DNA from: Heterotrichella gracilis
Lineage: Eukaryota > Sar > Xanthophyceae > Tribonematales > Xanthonemataceae
NCBI GenBank assembly: GCA_032358255.1
Contig: JAULBX010027163.1
Location: forward strand, 1 to 64,000
Length of the DNA stretch: 64,000 nt
Direction: 5' to 3'
The translations under genes were made by a program, and so were the position numbers. The notes below the pieces were generated by a model, which worked only from the letters and a program-made list of their open reading frames with translations, made no database searches and had not been told where the DNA came from. Of this stretch, positions 23,901 to 35,433 are shown one piece after another; positions within the stretch are counted from its first letter, which is position 1, and every line of letters begins with the position of its first letter.

Positions 23901-26900
23901 CCTACAGGTGGGGGTGGGCGAAGGGGTGTGGAGTTTGGTGGATTACCAATCTACATGTATTTGTGAAAAATCCAGAATCAAAGAAACAACACTGTAATAA
24001 ATACAAAATTAGCTAGCTTCGAAACTCATAACTATGACCAAAACGAAGTGCACCGCCCGCTCCTACCCACAGGGCATATGGCGGCAGCTTCTTCGGCCTG
24101 TTTGGTGTTATTAATAATAATCCAATTAAAAAACCAAGCACAAAAGTCTGTATGCCCACTCCTGCTCACAGGGCGTATGGCGGCAGCTTCTTCGGCCTGT
24201 GTGGTGTGGGGTCAAGCAGCGCCGCTGTTGCAAGCTGACTGCACACCTGGCTGCGCACCTGGCTAGATGCATATATATTTTTAAACAAAAACACAAAACA
24301 CAAACTTTACAAGATATACTCAGGGCATTCCAAGCTGAAAACGGCAACAATAACTAAATACTGTCTGCCTGCCCCTGCTCACAGGGCGTATGGCGGCAGC
24401 TTCTTCGGCCTGTTTGGTGTGGGGTCCAGCAGCGCGGGAGCGACCGCTGGCTCCTCCTGGTGCAACCTCACAGTGGCCCTCAACGCCACCAATAGGGGGG
24501 GGCTCACCACCGTGGGGTTCCTACCCAATGGGACGCTGTTCACAGGTGCGCCAGCGGCTTCGACTGCATCTTTCCTTTGCCTGACCTGAACCCTAGGGTT
24601 TCCTCTGTCTGGCAACCATCATTGCACCCCCTGCACTGTGCCGAAAGGGCACCAGCTTGTGCTGGACCACCCTCTCTCCCCCTGCAGGGCCCAGCTGCCC
24701 CCCCCACCCATTTCGCATGCGTCAGCACCTGCCCAGCAATGCAGATCCATACCCAACCTGCAACCTGCGACCTGTAAAACCTTCAGTATTTCACATTTTG
24801 CCGGTTTTATTCGTGCCTGCCCTGCAGCCTAACACCCATTTCCGCATCTCCTACGCGCAGGCATCACCTCCCCGCCCCCCTCCCTAGCCAGCCAAATCTC
24901 AGCCAACCCCCCGCCCCCCGCCCCACCGCTCGTTGTTGCTGGCGGCGGCAGCAGCAGCACCACCATCATCATCGTGGGGGTGGTGATCGGGGTGGTGGCT
25001 GTGCTTGCCTGCGGGGTGGCCCTGTGGCTGTGGCTGCGCAGAAATCGCAACCCCCCCTCCGATACCGAGAAAACCCTCCCAGATTACTCCGAGCTTCCCC
25101 CCTTGAACCCCGCCTACAGCCACAGGTGAGGGTCTTGAAGCCTTGCCTGTTCAAGGTTCAGGGTTGAGGTTTTGGGTCGGGGCAGACCGGGTTGGGACCA
25201 GCAAGGTTTGCTGCTGCCTCTGGCTGGATTGAATGCAAGTCACGTACATATGTAATACAAAGTATCCATGCTGCATGTGAGCTACCCCTATTCATGTGGA
25301 AGGTGCGTAGCATCATCGATCCTCACTTGCAATCTACACGGACGACCAACGAACTGCTGCCACATGTCCCTACTAGGCTTTCCCTCAAACCCTCAAAACC
25401 CTAAACCCCATCTTCCCGCTGCCACAGCTCCCTGCCAATGTGACTTCTAGGGTTTCCCTCAAACCCTCAAACCCTCAAAACCCTAAACCCCGTTGCCCCA
25501 CTACCACAGCTCCATGCCCAAGTCAGCAAGCTCGAGCTCCCTCACCGACCCCCGCACAGCCGGCGCCAGCAACCCCTCGGCCATCGTGGCGGTGATGGGC
25601 TCCTCCTTCCCCCTGGGCCCCACCCCCCTCCAAATGTACAACATTGAGGAGCACCCCGCCATGCCTGAGGCCCCCACCGCCTTCAGGGGCACCTCGGTGG
25701 GGGGTGGGGTCTCCACATGGCGGCCGGGGTTGCTGAATCTGATGGCGCCTGCACCGAACCACCCTCCCGCGCCGCCGGTGACGCGGCGGGACTCGTTGGG
25801 GCGCGACGGCAGCAGCAAGTACATGGCTTTCTTTGCATTTTTCATTATCTTCTTTGATTTTACCTTTGCTTTCAGGAGGTTTCCTTTGCGTTTTTCATCA
25901 CTTGTGTAGTTTTACTTTGGTTTCAGGATCACACTACTTCACCACAAACATGTACAAAGTGGCATAAGTAGTTGAGTGCTCGGCTTCAGCGGCACCTGGG
26001 ATGGAGTAGGAAAATGGGACACAAAATGGGACATACGATATATGCCATCATCTAGAGCAAACCGCTCTTGAATTGGGTAAAATCAAAAGTTTCACAGTGA
26101 AGACAGGAAACCATTTAACCTGGTTTTTTCCCCCAGGTCTGTCGAGAGTGCAAACACTCGGGCAAGTGACAGCTTGCAGCAGCTGCCGCGCCTGCTGGGG
26201 TCGGATAGTGAGGGGTCGGACGAGGAGGATGCGCATGTGGGCAAGAGCGGGTTCAACGCCATCATCCACCTGCTGGGCCCACAGGTGCGCTGTTCAGGGT
26301 TTGGGGTGCAGGGTGTAGGGTGTAGGGTTCAATGCCATCATCCACCTGCTGGGTTCACAGCGCGCTGTGTAGGGTTTAGGGTGTAGGATTTAGGATTTAG
26401 GTGTTAAAATCACGTATGGTTATTCATATGTATGTTAAAATGAATCCCAATCAACGTTTTAATTTGGTGTCTGCCTTCCGGTACTGCAGCCAGATCAGCA
26501 TCTATGACTTTATTATAAATTTATGGACTATTTGAGGCTCCGCAGGTGGCGCAGCAGACCAGCCCTTTATCTACACTTACATTTTCGAAATCTTAAATCA
26601 GGCGTGAATTATAGCAATGACATTTGGCGTCGCAGGTGGCGGCGCGCATTGAGGCGGAGGCCGCGCAGCAGACCAAGAGGAAGAACAGCCTGGAGGCCGC
26701 AGACGCCGCCGGTGGGGGGGCCGCCAACGCCGCCAACCGCGGCCTGGTTCTCAGCTCAATCCTGCGCCGCAACTCGGAGCCCTCCAACGAGCCCGGCAGC
26801 GCCACTGGGCAGGAAGGGCTGCGCCTGACCATGCTGCAGTCCTCGCTGGCCCAGATCTTGAGCAATGGGGACTGGCGGGGACATTTGCTGAAGGCGGAGG

Positions 26901-29900
26901 ACATTGAGGTCATTTTGAACCCTGATGGGACTGAGAAGCTGCTGGGGTCGGGCACCTTTGGGAAGGTACGTTGGAGGGTTGTTGTTAGGGTTTTCTGGAG
27001 GGTTTTTGCTAGGATTTTCTCGAGGGTTTATGCAAGGGTGGGTGCAGTGACCATGCATCATGATGGGAGCGAGCTGCTGCAAGGTTCGGTTGCCTTCGAA
27101 AAGTAGGCGAGCGTTTAGTGTGGGGTTTCCCCCTCCAGGGTTTCGATTTTGTGGTACCACCCAAAGATTTGTGGCCCTGTTGCTCTCCATCACACACACA
27201 CACACTCCCAATCATCCCCCACCCATACCGCAGGTCTACAAGGCGCTGCTGAACGGCAAGATCCCCGCGGCAGTCAAAGTAATGGAGGGCGAGGACGAGG
27301 AGCAGTGCGAGTCTTTCCTGAATGAGGTGGCCATCCTGCGCTCCATGCAGAGCCCCTACGTGGTCCAGTTTATGGGGGTGGGGGTGGATGTGAGCCACAG
27401 GATCATGCTGGTGACAGAGTTTATGAGCGGGGGGGATCTGCTCAAGGCGATTGAGCGGGGGGCGGTGACGTGGAACACCAGGTGGGTGGAGTGCGGTGGG
27501 GTAGGGCGTGGGGAGGGGGTGGCTGAGGTGGTGGTGGGATGAGGGGGTTTGGCATGGAGTGGGGAGCGGCAATCTGGTGGGGCTTGCTGCTTGACAAGCA
27601 CTGTTCCTCAATTGTTGGGCTTCTTCTTCTCAATATACGCTCTTTTTTTTTCGTGGCGCGTGGTTCATTTTTTGTATTTTGTTTCTCAGTAGAGCTTCCT
27701 TCTGCATTGTGCTTGCTGCGTGCGCATCATAAAAGCAAGCAGCAACATAATATAAGCCTGCCCAAAAGCACAAGGAAATGCACTGCTCCCTGATTGGGTA
27801 CTCTGTTTGCAGGGGTCGCAAGATTGCAATGGACGTGGCGCTGGGCCTGCACTTCCTGCACTCCCGCAAGGTCATCCATTTCGACATGAAGTCCTCCAAC
27901 ATCCTGCTCAACGCACAGGCGAACGCAAAGATCGCTGATGTGGGGCTGGCCAAGGTGAGAAATGTCATGAACCCGTTTTGTCGCCAGGATGCGTATGTGC
28001 ACAAACCCTTGCTTGTGGTTGAAAGAGTTGGCTAGCATCTCCTGGGGCTGAGTTGCAAGCACTCACATGTGGTCTGCATGCATTTGAAAGCTGCGTTCCA
28101 TGGCCCTCGTTGAAACCCTTGCTCGCTGACGTGGGCTGGCCAAGGTGAGGGGCAAGGGGCCGCCTTCGTCACTATCAGATACATGATGCTATAGAACCAA
28201 CAACAACCCTGTTGAAATCAACTACAGCGTGTTGGATACACTACATGAAACCCTTGCTGCAACTCTGCATACGCTCTGTTGAAACCCTGCAACCCTGGTT
28301 GTCCCTCCCGCAGTGAGCCAGCACACTTTGCACCACGGGGCGCCCTTGGCACCATCAGCTACAATACCACGAAACCCCCGGCCGACACTCTATAAAGCCC
28401 ATTGAAAACCCTATGGAAACCCCGTGAAACCCTTGCTGCAACCCTGCAGAAGCTCTGTGAAAACCCAATAAACCTGCTTGCCCCTCCCCGCAGGTGAGCC
28501 AGCACACCCGCACCATGGGCGCCTTTGGCACCCTCAGCTATATGGCGTTATGGAACCCTACAAAAACCCTATAAAACCCTTGGAGCCCTTGCTAGACCCC
28601 AACATGACCCCCGTTAAACCCTTGCTGTTGCCACCCCGCAGGTGAGCCAGCACACGCGCACCATGGGCGCCTTTGGCACGCTGAGCTACATGGCGCCTGA
28701 GCTGTTTGACCAACACATGTGCGATGAGAAGGTGGACATCTACTCCTACGGGGTCATCCTGTGGGAGATGTGCACGGGGGAGCGCGCCATGAAGGGCAAC
28801 ATGCGGCGCCCTAGGTGGGTAAGATGAGACTCGATATCCCTTGGCGGGTGGTGTAGCCCTACACATCTGGGTGCAATATGTGGTCTAGGATTGGCATGCG
28901 CCCCTCGGGGTTGCATCCCCGTTAGCGCACCACCTCCAAACCCTGTGCAGGCCCCAGGCCTCCCAACCCGTCCGTCACTCTATCCAAGCGCTCCCCTTGC
29001 CACAAAACCCTACCCCAGGGTTTTCTCCTTGTAGTTTGCGTGCCTGCAAGAAAACCCTTGCAGATTGCCCCCCTGCTCCAAAACCCGCCCCCAAACCCTT
29101 GCGTAGGGTCCCCGAGGAGTGCTCCGATGGTGTCATCCTCCTCATCCACCGCTGCATGTCTCGGGATCCCGGGGATAGACCGCCTGCCGGGGAGATCATC
29201 GAGGAACTGGAGAAGCTGCCCAAGCCGGTGAGTATAGTACAAATTCGTTAATTTTTCTCAAATTGCCGAAGTAAAAGAAGCACAAATACACGCAAAAGGT
29301 GATGTAGGATGATAGTATTAATCATCTGAGGAACTGTTTACCATATCAGTATATGGATGTACCCCTGCCGCTGCCCACTTGCGCACAGTTACCCACGCCA
29401 TCCACACCCACATGCGCACAGCCACGCACATGCTTCCCTGGTTGCTGGCTGCTTGTGTCTTGACCGTGTGTGTGTGCGGTGGTTGTGCAGATTTCCAAGA
29501 GCAGCCGCACCCTGAGCACCACTGACATGACAGCTGCTGAGGTGGCACTGGTCAGGAGGACAGCACAGAACCTAGGTGCGCAAACCCTACACCCTAAACC
29601 CATGCACCCTTAACAATACACCCTGCCATTGACGTGGTTACTGAGCACTGTGTGGTTACCCGTGCGCTTTGCCACGTCATCACTGCCATCTGCAAGCGCT
29701 GCGTGGTTAGTGTGGGTACTCTGGGGCAGCACCGCATGCAAGGTGGCCGGGGTTACATGAAACGTTTCTTTTTCTGTTTTATATATATTTTAAGACTGAA
29801 GTAAACTAGTCCCTTGTCAACCCTTCCACGCCCTACCAAACCCCGTCGCTCCCGTTTCCACAGGGGCGCGCCAGCAGCAGGCCTCCCCCAAGGAATCCAC

Positions 29901-31845
29901 CACCACCACCTCCACCACCACCGCATCCACCCCCTTTGCGGCAGCAGCCACCGCCGCAGCAGCGGGCGCCTCCACCGCCTCCCTGCGCCCCCGCCACACC
30001 TCCATCTTTGCCCAGTTCCGGTCGTCCTCGCTCAAGGAAACCGACAGCCCCAGCCAATGGCCTGGCTTCCCAGTACAGGTGGGCACAGGAGAAATGCAAC
30101 CTCCTCGTTGTGCAAAGTGCTCTTTCTGACCCAGCTTGCCTGGTCAAGGACAGGCTGCGTTTTCCTTTCTTCGATGTACATGTAATACCCGCTGATCACG
30201 GTTATTGCAAGCTCCAGTAATGGGGAAGGCAAACAGCCAAAACAGTTATGTACATGTGTATTTAGTAGAAATGTCAGTTTGAGATTCATTAAAAAAAATA
30301 TTTATGTATTTTTACGAGCGCGGTGTGCTGGCGGCCACACAGCGCAGGGGCGCAACTGTCATTACTTCTGATTTTTATTCACGTGTTAATTATGGAATTA
30401 TTCCTGCATTTCCTACAGGTGGGCACCCCCAAGGCGGCTGAAGCACCCGTAGCGGCAACCACATCGACCTCCACTGATGCAGCCACCTATGCATCCTCCA
30501 CCCCACCCTCCACAGACACTCCCACCCCCCACTCCTTCTCAGCCCCCACCTCCCCAGCGGGGGTAGCCCCGCTGGGTACCAGCGCAGTCCCCGCCCCCAG
30601 CCCCCCCTCCTTCACAAACATGGTTCTGCCTAGCTCGACTGCGGCAGCAGCAGCGGCGGTAGCCACAGCAAGCGGTGGGGATTCCACCCCCGTCCCCGGG
30701 GGTGGCCCCATCCCAGGGGGTGTGGTGGGTGCCAAGGAGGGGAGGCCGTCTGGGGATGCGCACCGGTCCAGCTCTCCCAAGAAATCCTGGTTTGGCGCAA
30801 AGTTCCTGAAAACGGGCGGCGACTCCAACAGGAGCTCTATGGATCGGAAAGCATCCATGGATCGCAAGCTGTCCTTCACCAGGTACGGCGACTGCTGATA
30901 TAAATCGGTGTGCATGCGTGCACTGTCTTAAACCTGACTGGATATGTACACAGTACATGCAGCGCTCTTGTCATGGCACATTGTGGACAAAGGCTGGTGA
31001 AGGAGAGGTAATTAGCCAGTCACACTTGCACAAATGGATTCCAAGCCAAGCCCGGTGTATGCCACACCAGTGTGGTCGAGGTCGATCAAGTCAACGCACC
31101 TTTATGAACCCTGCATAGGTTACCTGCGTGGATGCCTCGATTGTTTTATTCCTTTTCCTCTGACTGTGGCCACATTCTCTGCTGCACCAGGCGGCAAAGC
31201 AGCGACAAGGGTATGGCCATGGAGCGGAGGGTATCCTTCGGCCGGCGATCCAGCTCGGACAAGGCCCTGGTCTACGAGCGCTCCTCGCTCTCCAAGCGCC
31301 TCAGCGGGGGAGGGTCAGGGTCACTCCCCCTGGACCCAGACACCTCTGCCACGGACGGGGATGGGGAGCAGTCCCAGGGGATGATGACGCGGCTGAAGAA
31401 GATGCTGACGCGGGACAAAGGCAGCGGGCACTTGAGTCCCACGGGGAGCCTGGGCCAGCCCTCGGGATCCCTGCCGGCGAGGGTGGGCACCGGGGATCAG
31501 GCTGGGGATGGGCTTGGCAGCAGCCAGCGTCCCAAGGCCCAGCCTCCGCAGCCCAATGGGGAGGCTGCGCCACCCATCTATGCACCCCTGCCGCTGCACC
31601 TCAATCAGCCGCAGCCCACACACCAGCAGCCGCAACCAGCTGGGGATGGGCAAGGGGACGCGCATCCCCAGCCTGATCCCCAGCTTGGACATGAGCTCCC
31701 GCATCACCATGCCGAACCCGCAGACCCACAGGAGCAGCCTGATGCGCAGCCTGGGCCTGCAGCGGGGGTGCAATGTGGTCCGGAGAGTGCGCCTTGGCAG
31801 GCGCACCATGACCCGGAATGCGCGCCTCCCCGACCTGCAAAGTGA
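20967..31845 (+). CDS. Receptor-like protein kinase with Cys-rich ectodomain
   Basis: Twenty exons join in phase: 20967-21059, 21475-21670, 21871-22059, 22319-22443, 22777-23041, 23341-23471, 23717-23907, 24385-24545, 24861-25125, 25510-25818, 26137-26284, 26636-26965, 27234-27481, 27813-27954, 28642-28814, 29107-29227, 29491-29575, 29864-30078, 30419-30882 and 31191-31845, giving about 1501 aa. A hydrophobic signal peptide (residues 13-28) precedes about 450 residues rich in cysteine ([29 protein letters not shown]). One membrane span follows ([20 protein letters not shown]), then a Ser/Pro-rich linker. The kinase domain has [37 protein letters not shown] and YMAPEL. HRD is HFD and DFG is DVG, with Lys and both Asp kept; such variants are, to my knowledge, common in algal TKL kinases. 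The C-terminal 480 residues are low-complexity and basic, probably disordered. Several introns carry decayed copies of the neighbouring exon edge. The C-terminus past about 31500 is uncertain, since a second frame is also open there. Confidence 0.85.
22079..22230 (+). repeat. Three tandem copies of kinase exon 3's 3' edge and donor
   Basis: The end of exon 3 and its donor ('gaaagcggctgcctag' then 'gtcagtggcgtgcgcacc', 22043-22078) recur at about 22093, 22144 and 22195, separated by CCCTAAA-like spacers (period about 52 bp). Copies 2 and 3 have lost bases in the exon part. Confidence 0.9.
22491..22597 (+). repeat. Tandem copy of kinase exon 4's 3' end and intron start
   Basis: 22491-22550 repeats 22390-22448, the end of exon 4 with its donor, and 22551-22597 repeats the following intron bases (period about 102 bp). 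The copy has in-frame TAA and TAG where the exon has CAA and TAT, so it can no longer be coding. Confidence 0.9.
23087..23158 (+). repeat. Decayed copy of kinase exon 5's 3' end
   Basis: It matches 22980-23050 over the block encoding [10 protein letters not shown] and past the donor, with about ten differences; 'aacctgcgccagcctg' is shared intact. Confidence 0.88.
23540..23590 (+). repeat. Decayed copy of kinase exon 7's start
   Basis: 'cctggcctgcga' plus 'tgcaccatg' and 'cccagaactg' match the exon 7 stretch encoding [12 protein letters not shown] (23740-23782). It lies upstream, inside intron 6. Confidence 0.75.
24069..24226 (+). repeat. Two copies of kinase exon 8's 5' edge with acceptor
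   Basis: 'cacagggcgtatggcggcag' and the following 'cttcttcggcctgt' (exon 8 start, 24381-24415) occur at 24069 and 24176 inside intron 7. The second copy extends to 'gtggggtcaagcagcgc' and then diverges. Both keep an AG acceptor. Confidence 0.92.
26328..26384 (+). repeat. Copy of kinase exon 11's 3' end
   Basis: 'gttcaatgccatcatccacc' plus 'tgctggg' repeats the end of exon 11 (26249-26284) just downstream of its donor. At the equivalent junction the GT is changed to GC. CCCTAAA-type spacers follow on the opposite strand (TTTAGGG). Confidence 0.9.
28121..28550 (+). repeat. Tandem decayed copies of exon 14 end / exon 15 start in one intron
   Basis: 28121-28150 copies the end of exon 14 and its donor (27931-27960). 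28303-28365 and 28478-28547 copy the acceptor and first about 50 bp of exon 15 (28625-28700). The middle copy is almost perfect ('caccatgggcgcctttggca'), the earlier one degraded. Between them are repeats of 'gaaacccttgctgcaac'. The whole intron reads as a decayed tandem array with a period of about 150-180 bp. Confidence 0.9.
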
Positions 31846-32735
31846 CCCAGAATTTGGCCCCTCAAGGGGCGCCGCGCCATGACCTCACCCGCGAGCCCTG
31901 CAGCCCCACTCACCGGCACTCAGCCGCCCATGGCGCCAGATCAGCGGCCATGCAGCAGTCCCCGTGTGATGGCCCTGGCGTGGTCCATGGCGCCAGATGA
32001 CATATTCCTTGCCTGTGGGGGTCGGCACTTGCAACACACACCATTGCAATGCCAGTTGCCAACAATAATGCAGCTGCGAGAACAACCTAGTCCACCGACC
32101 CGATCCAGGTCATGTTGGTGTATGCTGCCTTGCAGCACAGATTATTATTTTTCTTTGCTATTCATTTCAAACTGAAGACTTCAACACTTAGTGCGATTCA
32201 CTGGAACTCAGAATGGTCGGCCAATTGTCAATGAGTGACCATGGTCTCCTGTGTGAGTATGTCTTTTTGGCAGAATGACACAATGCTAGTTGTGTTGCAG
32301 CATTGTTTGAAATATGTGTAGTATAGCGTATCTTTGCAGGACCCATGTGCATGGAATATGTTCACATGGAATATGTTCACCCCTTCATTTTTTGGTGGAA
32401 GACGTAGGCGTCTGTTTCCTATACTTATTATAGCTACATCTAATTAAGCTGCATCCCTTGGTGTGGATTTGGATTACCTAATGAGCTACTTTGCAAGCGT
32501 TCTGATGTATGATGGCTTCCTTTATCCCTAAAAAATGACCTTCAAGTTGTACACGCGCTGCCCAAATAGTTGAATTTGTGCAATTGCCACCGCAAGGAAC
32601 GCTGTGTTGTTGTAGCTGTTCAGCTTGTGCACCAGGACAGCATCTTTTTTGAAGGAACTTTCAAAGTGTACATCGATGATTCATGCATGATGCCATTCGC
32701 CAGCGCAACGCAACACGTTGCTTGATGTCAACACA

Positions 32736-32755
32736 CGCTGAGCAGCTGCTCAGCG
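32736..32755. repeat. Perfect 20-bp palindrome
   Basis: CGCTGAGCAGCTGCTCAGCG equals its own reverse complement. It lies in the gap downstream of the kinase gene, about 115 bp before the large foldback. Confidence 0.9.
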
Positions 32756-32869
32756 CATCACAAACGTTGGGATCACAATAGGGTTTCCAGTCTGACTGAC
32801 TCAGTGGCACTGCATCCCTTCACTGACGGTTTGCTATAAAGATTCTATTGCTCATCCGCATTGCCTTGC

Positions 32870-32942
32870 TATTGCCAGTGCTAATACCCAAAGCATTCCT
32901 CATTACTAATGCGGAATGCTTTGGGTATTAGCACTGGCAATA
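32870..32942. repeat. Perfect foldback, two 30-bp arms, 13-nt loop
   Basis: Arms 32870-32899 and 32913-32942 are exact reverse complements, separated by 13 nt. The element is intergenic. It could be a hairpin RNA source, a tiny foldback element or a recent inverted duplication; the sequence does not decide between them. Confidence 0.92.
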
Positions 32943-33795
32943 CTGCGTAGCAGTGTTGTAAAAATTTAATTCATTAATCAAGCTGTGAGGCACCGTCACG
33001 GTGCTGGCAGCAGCAGGCACTGGCAGTGTGTGGCAGCCGCTGGCAGCCTAATATTTTGGACGACGAGGATTCAATTCGGGTTGTGAGTGCACACATAAAT
33101 GATACGCATAATCATTGCTGGATTTATGCTGTGGCATAATTTGATAAGTTGCGCAGCACTGTGTTATACTGAGCTATCGTCAGTGTACATAATGTCATTG
33201 ACAACCCACTAGGGTCAATAGTACTGGTGGACCACGGAGGCAGCGCTGCATGTCAGTTGGTATGTTTTTACAATATTCTGAAGGTAGAATACATATATCA
33301 AGTGCATTTCCCATATATGCACACTTCCTGGGTGACCATACAGTTTGCAAATCAGCTTGTGGAAACAGTGACTGCCAAAATGTTGGCGCTTGTTAGTTTC
33401 GCTGCTGCTTGCCAATAAAATCATCAAAAGCAAATCGGTATCAAAATCATCTCAATCTTGCACACTCTCCTGTTATAGCATAAAACCATCACTCCTATCT
33501 CAAACTCTTCTCCCAAACTCTTGCTGATAATAATAATAATATCACTTTTCAAACGTTCTTGACCCGATGTGGCACAGAAACTTGCCACACTCAATCATTT
33601 GCCAGCAAAAGTTAAGGTGCATGGCCTCAGGCACCCACAGCTGCGAAAAATAGTCAGTTATGAACAGAAAATCAAACAAGCATATTGTATGCTAGCAGCG
33701 GTGGTTCTGCCATTTCTGGCAAACAAAAACATCATATGGCTGACAATAACTCTGCAAACATTCCACTCAACTTCCTGCAACTGAGAGATAACCAC

Positions 33796-35433
33796 CTACT
33801 TCTCCTCAACAAACTTGCCAGAGCCCTCGTTGACCGCAGCAAACAGGGTGAAGATGATGAAGAACAGCAGCAGGGGCTCAGCCTCGTTGAGAGGGATGCC
33901 CGTCTCAAACCCAACCTGGGCCAGAGGGCCCTTGCTGGTGAGGGCCTCACCAATCAGGGAGGCGGCAAAGCCCAGCTGCGCCACGCGCCCCACAAACAGC
34001 TCGTTGGCCTTGGTGAAGCCGAACCCGGTGATGCCGAAGAACTCCTTGGGGGAGAAGATGTTGACCTTGGGGTCCTGGAGGGCGCCCTTGGGGCGGGCGG
34101 TGAGCTCCTCCTCGTCCGGCACAAACTTGCCCTTGGCGGGCAGGAAGGCAGCCAGGAGGTTGAAGCCGATGAGGAACAGGATCAGGCCGTCCACGTCCTG
34201 GAGGGGGAGCCCAGTCTCAAAGCCCAGCTGGGCGATGGCGCCCTTGCCGGTCAGGATCTGCGGGGGGGGGAGGGAGCTGGGTGAGGGCACTGGCAGGAGG
34301 GAAAGGTGTGTATCATGTGATACTTTCTGCAGTGTTAGGTGGCGCCACCCATACCACAGGAATACACCAGTGGCACCGTGTAAAGCAGAGAGGCAGAGTC
34401 TGAGCGTAGATAGTGGCTCAGGAACATCACAGGAATAACACATTAGCAAGCACAATCAGTGCATTCAACCAGAGATCACAGAGAGGCAACTCAGGACAAG
34501 CAGGGCCGTCAGGCAGGTAGGGTTGTACAACATACCTCGCCGATGATGTTGGAGGCAAAGCCAAGCATGGCCAGGCGCCCAACGAACAGCTCGTTGCTCT
34601 TGGTGAACCCTAGGGTGACTGTGTTGCCCCCAAGCTTGAACTGCTGGGCGGGGATGTCCTTGCCAGCCACCAGCACAGGCTTCTGCACCACAGGAATGGA
34701 GGCTGTTAGTAGCTGCTGGGCTGTGGAAAGTTGTGCTAGCAGTTTAAAGTGGGGTTGTAGTGTCCAAGACGCAGGCACACACCTGTTGCCAAGAGTGATG
34801 GCGGCAACAGAAGCACACCCCTGTTATGTGGTTACTAGAGCAAGATGGCGGCAAACGTGCGTATGAGCAGAGGCAGGGGTGGTAGGCTAGCAACCTAAGT
34901 AGGTCACGACACTACACAGCGTAAGGCTACCACCGTACGAGGTTGGCGGGCATCACCAAGACCTAGTTGGTGGGTTGAGGTGCCGGTGTGACGTAGTCGC
35001 TGAGAGCAATGCAGCCACAATCGATGGTCACGCTGTGGTCACTATCAAGACGAGATGGGCGACGAGCCACAGCTAATACACTGGCATCGAGCTCGCACTG
35101 CAAGCAACCCAATCTGCTGGTTGAACGAACGAGCGTTGGTAGCATGGCTAGACGTTGACTGAGTACCGCTAGATGCCGACCCATCGCCCAGATCACGCAC
35201 TGTCACGAGTGGTCTGAAATGCACTCTAAATGCACGCGTTGTGAGCACCCAAAATGTGCGTTGCATACCTTGCCGTTGGAGGAAGCGGTCTTCTTTGGGG
35301 CAACGGTCTTCTTGCCCTTGTCGGTCCTGAAGATGGCAACCACGCTGCGCACAGCCTGGGGAACCTGGGTGCGGCGGGGGGCAGCGATAAGCTGCTTGCC
35401 CAGGAAGGAAGAAGACATGAGCTGGGACTGCAT
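33796..35433 (-). CDS. PSBS: PsbS, photosystem II 22-kDa photoprotection protein
   Basis: PsbS senses low lumen pH in the thylakoid and triggers energy-dependent quenching (qE) of excess light energy. Three phase-0 exons join: 35433-35269, 34682-34536 and 34257-33796, giving 257 aa. Exon 1 encodes a Ser/Arg/Lys-rich plastid transit peptide starting MQSQLMSSSFLGKQ. The rest is the four-helix protein made of two related halves: TKSNELFVGRLAMLGFAS and TKANELFVGRVAQLGFAA, each followed by GFETG(L/I)PL. The two lumen-facing glutamates that sense protons in plants (E122 and E226 of Arabidopsis) correspond to E118 and E222 and are both present. In many green algae PsbS is induced only by high light or UV-B; nothing here shows its regulation directly. 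The stop was placed at 33796 after FVEEK. Confidence 0.96.

Larger units (their letters stand above)
31846..33795. other. Intergenic, kinase to PsbS; no gene seen
   Basis: Nearly 2 kb between two converging genes. It contains the 20-bp palindrome at 32736 and the perfect foldback at 32870. I see no coding exon. The left part may be 3' untranslated sequence of the kinase. Confidence 0.5.

Noticed and set aside
27009-27611. - strand frame of 200 aa across a kinase exon
   Set aside because: Pro/His/Thr-rich composition typical of an antisense shadow, and it spans an intron of the sense gene.
33685-34438. Two + strand frames of about 200 aa over PsbS
   Set aside because: They are mirror frames of the PsbS third exon; the - strand product matches the family throughout.
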